Of a stretch of 64,000 nt of DNA, positions 55,548 to 64,000 are shown one piece after another. The number at the start of each line of letters is the position of its first letter. Positions within the stretch are counted from its first letter, which is position 1. Under the pieces are notes generated by a model. It worked only from the letters and a program-made list of their open reading frames with translations, was not told where the DNA came from and did no database searches. The position numbers and the translations under genes were made by a program. Location of the stretch: assembly GCF_029784155.1 (NCBI RefSeq), contig NC_073691.1, positions 123,690,714 to 123,754,713 on the forward strand, written 5' to 3'. The DNA is from Uranotaenia lowii. Taxonomy: Eukaryota; Arthropoda; Insecta; Diptera; Culicidae.

Positions 55548-57124
55548 TACCTTCTTTGAGAAGTTCTTCAAAGCACTCTAATTTTCCATTTTTTCCCCAA
55601 AAATCACCTAAAGCGGGCCACAACAATTGCACAAATGCGATGAAATTCTGTCGCGTGAACACGATTTGCATGGTGTATGAAACTGCTCAAATGAGCGCGC
55701 AAATGGTTTGAGTAGCATCGGTCGGGATCGAAAGATTTTTCACAAACAACGCTCTGTGGCACGGTGTATGGTGCTGTTTGTACAAAATTCAGGCCATTTA
55801 CTCAGCGCCTAGGGGTTTTTGTTGTTGCTGTTGCTGTTTTCGCCAGCAACCGTTTGTGTTCGCGTGAAATATGTTTGTATCGTGTGTGATCGAGCATAGA
55901 ATCAAACAATCTTCATGGAATCAATGTCACTAGGTGACATTCTTCCCTACCTTTAATTATGTATTTTGCGTCCACAACAAAAACATTGAGAAAATTTTAT
56001 CAAAATAAACCTGAACGAATTATTGGTAGAATAAAATATGGCTCATGTTTTGAAAAACACAAAATTTCTAGTGTTTCAAGTGAACATTTTGAAATCAAAT
56101 GACCGAATTTCGCATCGTTTTAAGATAAAATACCCCAGATTTGCTCGGACCTGATACTTAAAAAAAAAATTACGCTTGGGTAGAATCATTCCGGATGTCA
56201 AAATTCGATGCCTGTGACAAGATTCGGATTTTGTATCTGAGCTTGACTTTCAGTTAGGATTATCATCCTGATTCGAGTCTTGGTTTTGCATTTCAAATTA
56301 AAATTACATGTTCTATATTTGAAAGTTATCATTTCGGAGCATGAAAAGAAAATATGTAGGTAGGTATATAAAATTACTAACCATTTTTAAGATTTGGATA
56401 TGATATTTTACCATTAATTCTTGTGCAGAATTGAAACTTAAGAAAATTTCAAAATGGTGATCCAGCATTGAAAAATCTGAGCAATTTCATAATTCACAAT
56501 TTTCATTCAGATTAACAAGTTAAATTGCAAATAAGTAATTGAAGTATGAGTTTTGCTGATTCAGGGTTCTGATACAAATTTTGCTGTTGGGTTAATAGGT
56601 AATTGGAAGGAATTATTATCTTGAATTTAGATTCAAAATGCAGAATTCAGATTTGAAATTATAATTCAAAATTCAGATTCACATTTAGCTCAAAGATAAG
56701 TTTTATATTGTTGATTAAAACATCAATCTGAGAATATCAATAAGGATTCAAATTGCAGGAGGTCGCAGTTTAATAATTTTGAGTCTTGATCCAACATTAT
56801 AATTTTATTTTCAATCAGTGTAAACAATATTTCATTGCTACCCTTATAACAACGTTCGAGTATGCTTAATCTCCTTCACAAACATCGCCATTCTTGCTTG
56901 AAGAAATTTCGGTACTACAAACAAGCACTAATCAGTAATCAGTAAGTTTGATATGCAAATGTTCTTGAAACAGCATCCGAAGCTGGAAAGCACCAGTAAC
57001 GTGTGCGATGGTTCGAGTTCTTAAAAATCAGTTTGCAGCTCTCCGCCATCGGAGATAGACGAGTTTGCGACTGCCTTCTTCAAAGTCAACTAGAATTGAA
57101 TCGAGTAACAAACCCTGCTAAATC
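55548..57124. other. Upstream region of the CLIP protease homologue gene
   Basis: AT-rich, no ORF or repeat that I recognise. It should include the promoter and 5' UTR. No clear TATA box at a defined start site could be chosen. Confidence 0.4.
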
Positions 57125-60100
57125 ATGCGTCTTTTGCGTTTAGCATTCTTACCCGTCTTGGCTTTGTGCTTGGGAAATCCCGGTAAGTTGTGCGTCACTG
57201 AATCAAAACAACCGAACTGGTTTCTGTCATATTAGGTATTATCCAAATGGCACACGAATTAATTATCCAACAATTAATTTCAGCTACTGTTGATAATTTC
57301 GCTGGACTCTTGCTGGATTATCGTAACTCGTTCTTCTCGTATGAACAGAAAGGACTCGATAGTATGTGGTTTATGTAGAACAATCTTATTTAAGAATTTA
57401 ACCCAGTCGTGATTTCACGTTTTTTCTCTCACAGCTTGCCCATTTACATATTTTCGGCAATCGTGCAATGATTTTGCGCATGTCGTTACCATCGAAACAA
57501 GCAGTGGCGCTGATAGCGCAACACAACCAACCACGTTCTGCATTGGCGTAATTTTCAATGAGCAGTTTGTGTTAACAAAGGCCAACTGTGTTCCGATCAC
57601 TGACGACAAGATGCATAACATAAAGCTTCGAACGCATGGTGATGAATCTATTGCCGTAAGATCAGTCCATCGACATCCCGATTACCGATCCTCAGATTTC
57701 AGTCATAATATCGCACTGCTGAAGCTCAACAACACTTTGGCGTAAGTATTTATAGGCATACGCATAACACAAAATTTTCGACTTAGTGTCCACAGAGGGT
57801 AGTATAAAATCCAATTGTGGAGAAGCATTTTCATTAGAAGACATTTTTTTACGCTTTATCTATTGCGGGATTAACCTTTAGTTTCCGCATAACGCTTCTC
57901 AGAACTAAGTCCCCGTTAAATAAACAAAATCTAGAGTGTATCATTCTGAATTCAATCTTGATATTTCGAGCTTTTGAATTCAAGCTTGAAATGATACAAT
58001 TAGACGCTCAATGATTGAGCGTTTAGAGCGCTTGAGTATCGCGCTTAATGGCAAAATCGATTCTCGACCCCCCAAAATCAACCAAATCAAATTATCTACT
58101 CGGAATGCATTATGAACATGTGTCTCGAGAAACATAATTGGATGTCCACCTGAAAGTTTTTTTTTATTTTCTAATGTACTTAAATTTATATACACCATTT
58201 GAAAGGTAAAATCTTCAGCTTAGTTTTGCATTTAAATAAAATAAAATCTAGTTCGACTTATAAAAAACGAGGTACATACGATTAAATAAGTTTATTTGCA
58301 ATAACAAACTGTACTTTTTGATGAATGCTTATAATTTTTCTCACTACACGGGTTATACTCAAAAAAATTAACATTCCGTACCCAAAATTACAGCGAATGC
58401 CACCTGTTTTCAGGATGTCAAGGCGTTTGGTGCTATTTTTTTAATATATTTTTTGGATTGATAGATAGAATAAGGGATATTTTTTAAATGTTACGTTTTT
58501 AAATGTTACGCACTACATAGACGACCCATTCCACAGGGCGGTGATCTTATTGAGCCGATGGACAAAAGTAGTGAAAAGTTAAAATTCGATAAAATATTTC
58601 TTTCAATGTTCAATTATTGTTGGTACGCCAACATAAGAAGTTTTTTGCTCCGTTTGAATTTTTAACCCTTAAAATCCATGTCTCATGAAATTTTCAATCT
58701 TTCTTATGAAAAATCCGTTGGATTTTTCGAATATTTACTTTCATGAACGAATATGTTTGCTACTGATAATGTAACACATAGAAAATAACTGAATACAACA
58801 GTTTTCTTTTCAAGGGTACATGGAATTCATCGGAATTTAGCCCATGTTTGCTTTATCTTAGCTCAAAATATTTCAAAATTCAAATCACTAAGCTTCATAT
58901 AATTCCAACCATTTCAAAAAATCTTTTTTTATTCAAAACCTTTTTCAAAATATAATATTGATTAGTAAAAGAAGAGAAATCATCTTGATTTCGGTTTTCG
59001 TTTTAGCACAGTGAACAGTGGTTTAAAACTCGAAAAACGTGATCATGGGCTTTTTGAAGGCCTAATTGCCAATATAGTTTTATGATCTGTTCTACAATGT
59101 TTCATCATTTTGGAATGCGCATATTTTTTTAATATAAAATGGTAGTGACGTCTTGTGACGCAAATTAGTTATGACGAGCTGAAGTTGAACATTTTTTAAT
59201 GGTGAAACTTACAAAAATAATGATAAATACAGAGGTAACTGTGAGGACCGAAAACGAAATTTTTGTTCGCTCAAAAATACTACACAATACGCATTGAACT
59301 TGAATCTTCAACTTGTGGAACGAAGAAGTTGCATTTGTTTCAAAACCTGTCAACAGTAACCAAAAGTTTCAAAAAATGTTTTTGTTTTCGAAAAAGACAT
59401 TTTCTCGTTCATTCTTCATGCATCAACTTTCAATCCTGTGCGTGTAGGAAGCAAAATTATGAACTCCAACCTCTTTTTATTCTTTGAATATGAATTGCAC
59501 ACCACCATAAAACAAGTTATTTTTTTAGCTTAATGTTCCATTAAAAAAAATCTGTTACCTTTTTTTAGAATCGAGTGTGTTTATGTTAAAATTCGATAAT
59601 TGAAGTATGAAAATAAATTGAAGTTAACAATTATTTTTTAACATTACTTTGTCAAAAGCTATGTAAAAAAAATATTGCAAAAAGATGTTATAAAACGATC
59701 TTTTGAGCATGATATTAGATAAAGAATTATCACAGCTAGTTCATGCTTTATATTCAGTGATAAAGGTATCCATTTTTAAGCGTTGTGACGTTACGAAAAT
59801 TCTACTGTTTTTCAATTCATGATGCATACAAACGTCACGTATAGTCGAAAATTGGAGGTTTCTTCAAACTTTTATAGAAGAATTTAATGCAATTTTCAGA
59901 ATTAAAATCGAATTAAGAAGTTTTGAGTTCCACCCGGGTAAAAATGTGTTAGGACGTGACGAAAATTGATTGAAAGTTTTTACTTCAACACTATCATAGT
60001 ATTTCTTCAAAACTTTAACTTGTATAACACAATTCGCTTCAATAAGTGAATTAAATTATTAGTTTTTTAATGAAACTAAAAAAACCATTTTTTCCCAAGG

Positions 60101-63100
60101 GCTTGTGATATAGCTCAGTTGGCAAGTCAGTTGCCTCCTAAGCCGATGTCCGCGAGTTCGAGCCCAAGAGTAAACATCGAACTCAGTTGTACTGGATAAG
60201 TTTTTCAATAACTGTCCGCCAACTGCAACGTTGATATAAAGTCGCGAATGCCATAAAGATGGTAAAACGACTATAATCGAAACAAAAAATAAAAATTTGT
60301 TTTCGCTCAAACGCGTACCTATATTTCAAACGTCTCTAATAAAATCATTAAATAATCGCGCTTGTTGAGTACTTGATTGATAAATACTTGATAAATAAAC
60401 TATCGTAGAAATGAAATTCTCCTCGATATTTTAAAAGAATCTTCAAAAATCATATTAGTTGAAATCTTGAAAAAAGATAAAGTTCAACGTATATCAACAT
60501 AGATACTAAAAACCCGCTAACTGCTTCTATTTTTCGCTGGCATTATGTTCAAACAAAATAAGTTTCAATGAAATAAATTCAATGTGGTTCCAAAACTCTT
60601 TGAACATTGCCAGTATTATAGATTAACATTTTACTTTTTTTTAAATTATTTATCAAAAAACTGTTTTTAATTGAAATTTCCACCTCAAAGAATTTAATTA
60701 AAAATCCAAATCTAGCCCCATATTCACATAAAATTCCACAAGAGAGACTTTAAAATTAATTTCAAAATCACACAAATTGAAATATGTACTAGTAAAAAGT
60801 CCCATGCAAAATGTGGGCCAGCATGGGAAGAGGTTGCGCAACAAACCTGATATGTGTATAAAATGTGTGGGTTTTGTTTTTTTTTTAATTTGAGATTTCT
60901 AAAGGCTTTAATTAAGATCTGAGCAGTGTTCGGTACAAAAACGCTAATCCGCTAATCGCTAGTTAGTCCGATATCTTTTTGTTAGGGGTTTAATTTTGCC
61001 ACTAAATTTTGATTGAGCTAGCGAATTTAAAAGTTCCGCTATTTTTGGTTCCGCTAAATGAAGAGTCAAAAGTCATTCCATACATATTTATCATGAAAAT
61101 ACATCGACCCTCTTCGATTTGGCCCTAAAGTTTCGGGTGAATCGAACCACCGTCCTCGAAATGGGAGCATCCTCATTCTTAAAAATTTTACCTGTTTCCC
61201 AAAAACAGCAACTTTCTTTTGTGAATATCTCAGAAACCGTAGAAGCTACAAATGAGGTAAATTTTAAATAAGAATTACTTATTCATGGCTAAGTTATACA
61301 ATAATCAATTTCCTTGAATTGATGTCATGAATAACAAGAAACGATACTAGAAAGATGAAGCAAAGCCATCTTTTCGATGCGTTTATACAAGGCGAAACGG
61401 TGAAATTTCTTGAACTTTTCATCTTAAAATTTAAATACCTCCGAAACGGCGTAAATTGATTTGGGTGAATAAGTGATCCCTCTGTTGAACTTTACGCTAA
61501 ACACATTGGCGCCATAAAAATCGAAAAAAAGTGGCGCCATTGTGAGAAAATCGCATTTTAAGTTTTAAAATAAAAAAAATATTAGGTCTGGTAACACATC
61601 TCGAGTATCCCACATTCGCCAGATCACGCTCCTCTTGTCTAACCATCTCTCTCGTTCCTTATGGATTCGCAGCGAACACCTGTTTTGTAGGACAGTCGTA
61701 TTCTAGTAACATGTCCTGCTAAGCGTATTCGTCCAGCCTTCGCCACCTTCTGGATACTTGATTCGCCGTAGAGTCGCGCGAGCTTGTGGTTCATCCTTCG
61801 CGTCCACACTCCGTTCTCTCGCACGCCGCCAAAGATAGTTGCTAACACTCTTCGTACAAATACTTCGAGTGTACGCAGGTCCTCCTCGAGCAATTCCACG
61901 TCTTGTGTCCGTAGAGAACAACCGGTCTAATGAACGTCATATACAGGTTACACTTCATGCGAGGGCTAAGTCTTCTCGACCGCAGTTGCTTGTGGAGTCC
62001 ATAGTAGGTACGACTTCCGTAGATCGTTCGTCGTAGGGTCTCACGGCTGGTGTCTGCGGTCCACAGTGAGCCAAGATAGAAAAAGTCTTCGACTATTTCC
62101 AGCTCGTCGCTATCGATCGTGAACTTGTTATTACTTGTCAAGCGGGATTTTTCAGTCTCGGATCTGCAGGCCAGCATATACTTCGGCCTGCTTCGCATTG
62201 CAGTTTGAGCTTGCAATAGATCTCCTTCACCGCCGCAGATGATCTGCCGACTATGTCAATGTCAAAGGCAATGCAAATAACACCTTCTGGTCCGTCGTAG
62301 ACCGTCCCTCCATAAAGCCGACAAAAACATCGGATCTGGCAACACTGTACACAAAGTTAAACAATGGCATTCGATAGACAATAACTTATTCTTCAAAACA
62401 AGGATCTTACCTCATCTATAGCTTTTTTGGTTTCTGAAATATTCAAAAAATAAAATTGCTATTATCGGATAAAAACGCAATATTTTTAAGAATTAGGGGC
62501 TATCGTGTAATCCGAGGTGGTCCTTTCCCTGAGTAGCGGGGTTCTATTGTATTCCAATACTATTCTATAATACATCCAACCTCCATAATACTTTTCTTTT
62601 TTATTATTTTAGTTTTAACACTCAACTAGTGGCCAGTTGCTTAAGGGTTACGAACTCGGTAGACTTGTACGCTAAAGTTCAGGAAATTGGTTTCGGTAAC
62701 CTTAAAATCCCTGTGATTTTCTGATTTCTAGTACTTACGACTTCTCTTGATTTTCAGATAACATAATTAAATCCGTTGAACAAAATACAACCATTTGCTC
62801 TGGGCCCAAAAGGAATGAATGTTTGAAGGAAGCTTCTCAGCAGTGGTGTAAAAAGGTGGGTATCAAACAATTTGTTAAAAGCTTTAAAAGAAACACTTAT
62901 ATCTTTGTAGAGATCTCCTATAGGATTCTTGCAAATCCGAGAGCTGGGAAAATATAAAATGCATCCTCTTCTGAGCAGTTTAGATTGCCATGATGGGAAA
63001 ATTGTCCCCATATCCGATTATTTACCATGGATTCAAGAAGTTACCAAAAGTGCTCGTTTGGAGTACAATCTTACAGATATAGGTTTTGGTGAACGATGTG

Positions 63101-64000
63101 TAAATAGTCAAGACGAGTTTGGAGTTTGTATGCACATTGAGGAATGTCCACAGACGCTGAAAAACATCAAAGTTCTGCAGAAAAATAATTCTCTGCGTAC
63201 ATGTGGCTTCGATGGAAGCAATCCACTGACGTGCTGCGTAACGAGTGATATGTTGAAGGGCTCTAGTTCGGAAGTTGTTTTTCGCGACATTGTTCAGCAA
63301 ATAGAGAACTGTGAACAGCTGTATGATGAATTTCGAAGAACTCCGGAAGAACATCAGCTACATTCTTATGTGGCCGTCATTGATCAGCAGGACTCAATCA
63401 ATTGCAGCGCAACACTTATCGCAACCCGCTTCCTGGTCACATCGGCACAATGTGTCCTGAAGTATGTTGTAGAACCTAATACATATATTAAGAATATTTG
63501 TGAAATTTAATAATTCCTATTTCTCCCATAGCGCTGATCCCAAATCTGCTTCCGTATGGACAGGTTCGGCTATCGAGAACGCGGCACGCAAAATGGAAAT
63601 TAGTTCTATCATAATTCACCCGAAATTCATTCCTTCGTCCAATCTCAACAATGTTGCCATTATCAAACTGATGCATCCAGTTACGGTCGACCCATTTAAC
63701 GTTCCGGCATGCCTGTGGAAGCAGAAATCTAAACTTCCCACTACTCTCAATGTGGTCCACTTCAGTGAGCCTGAGGCACAGTATTCCAAAACCGTGGCGA
63801 ATCCTTTGTACTACAACGATTGCCGAATGATGCACAATTCGCATCTGATTCCATCGGAAATTTGCGTAGAGCATGTAGCTTCCAATCAGTGCGATCCCAA
63901 GGAGGATAGCACAGGTTTGTGCCAACGACCCGGAAGTGGTCTCTACGCAAACATCTACACCGGCGATGAATTCAAACCTGTTTCATATGTCGTCGGACTG
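57125..64000 (+). CDS. CLIP-domain serine protease homologue with two inactive protease domains (3' end beyond window)
   Basis: Exons read as 57125-57182, 57284-57361, 57435-57741, 62613-62695, 62758-62855, 62911-63461 and 63532 to beyond 64000; every junction is GT/AG and keeps the frame. The protein starts with a signal peptide (MRLLRLAFLPVLALCLGNP). The first trypsin-like domain has FVLTKANC where LTAAHC is usual (His to Asn) and HNIALLKL where the Asp should be, and its C-terminus is YLPWIQEV. Residues about 271-317 form a CLIP domain with six Cys. The second domain has FLVTSAQC (His to Gln), NNVAIIKL (Asp to Asn) and CQRPGSGLY in place of GDSGGP. Both are therefore non-catalytic. Related CLIPE-type homologues act in the haemolymph as cofactors in melanisation and complement-like cascades (family knowledge). 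Intron 3 is 4.9 kb. Confidence 0.88.
60099..60296 (+). repeat. tRNA-derived SINE
   Basis: The A box TAGCTCAGTTGG (60111-60122) and B box GAGTTCGAGCC (60154-60164) have tRNA spacing. A tRNA-unrelated body follows (ctgtccgccaactgcaacg, gccataaagatggtaaaacg) and an A-rich tail at 60280-60296. Both promoter boxes are intact, so this copy is fairly young. Confidence 0.75.
61600..62300 (-). pseudogene. LINE reverse transcriptase C-terminal remnant
   Basis: The minus strand reads AFDIDIVGRSS (catalytic region, damaged), then KYMLACRSETE, DSDELEIVEDFFYLGSLWTA, GSRTYYGLHKQLRSRRLSPR and FIRPVVLYGHKTW; after a frame change it continues FGGVRENGVWTRRMNHKLAR and YGESSIQKVAKAGRIRLAGH. This pattern is common in dipteran RTE-like or related LINEs. 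Several frameshifts and missing residues show it is dead. It lies in the intron antisense to the gene. Confidence 0.75.

Larger units (their letters stand above)
57742..62612 (+). other. Large intron 3 of the CLIP protease homologue gene
   Basis: It lies between GC|GTAAGT and tattattttag. Besides the SINE at 60099-60296 and the LINE remnant at 61600-62300 it is AT-rich and shows nothing I can name; short frames at 57980, 59165 and 59263 look like chance. Confidence 0.7.

Noticed and set aside
60099..60180. Functional tRNA gene
   Set aside because: A and B boxes are good, but the acceptor stem does not pair and a SINE body with an A-rich tail follows.

Overview
This 64 kb window looks like nuclear DNA of an insect, most likely a culicine (Aedes-type) mosquito. 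That is an inference from a spliced low-specificity threonine aldolase gene, a spliced CLIP-domain serine protease homologue gene, a BEL/Pao retrotransposon with a PHD finger, tRNA-derived SINEs, and dense nesting of transposable elements in AT-rich DNA. There are no bacterial or phage features.

Only two host genes are well supported. One is threonine aldolase on the minus strand (33351 to 28309, three exons, complete), whose 3.8 kb second intron is packed with transposons. The other is a plus-strand gene from 57125 past the window end, coding a secreted protein with two catalytically dead trypsin-like domains flanking a CLIP domain. Weaker host traces are one isolated exon-like segment (48632-48748) and a frameshifted RAD23-like pseudogene (49430-49866).

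The rest is transposon layers. 1-785: old repeat X. 812-1846: a complete G-family TIR element. 1983-13816: a second G element split by a 10.8 kb Ty3/Gypsy retrotransposon (2677-13480). 13820-15000: element W and a decayed ORF. 15275-25273: a minus-strand LINE split by an 8.6 kb BEL/Pao retrotransposon (16382-24961, 5-bp target duplication). 25895-27037, 29492-30688, 34496-35556: three copies of element R. 35603-48253: three copies of element M, the second split by a Tc1/mariner-like remnant that itself holds a 3.4 kb tandem duplication full of a 13-bp satellite. 46303-47177 and 52589-53442: element Y. 50215-52583: a hAT-like element containing a 5'-truncated LINE. 54121-55547: a G fragment split by X.

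The most unusual observation is that several otherwise unrelated short TIR-type families (M, Y, W, X and perhaps R) have a GC-richer core that reads as a two-exon micro-gene: a small ORF of about 37-51 codons interrupted by a 58-90 bp intron with GTAAG-type donor and pyrimidine-AG acceptor. M, Y and R also share CAC-starting ends and 2-bp target duplications. Everything is read by eye from the sequence; family names rest on motifs, and no alignment or database search was run.
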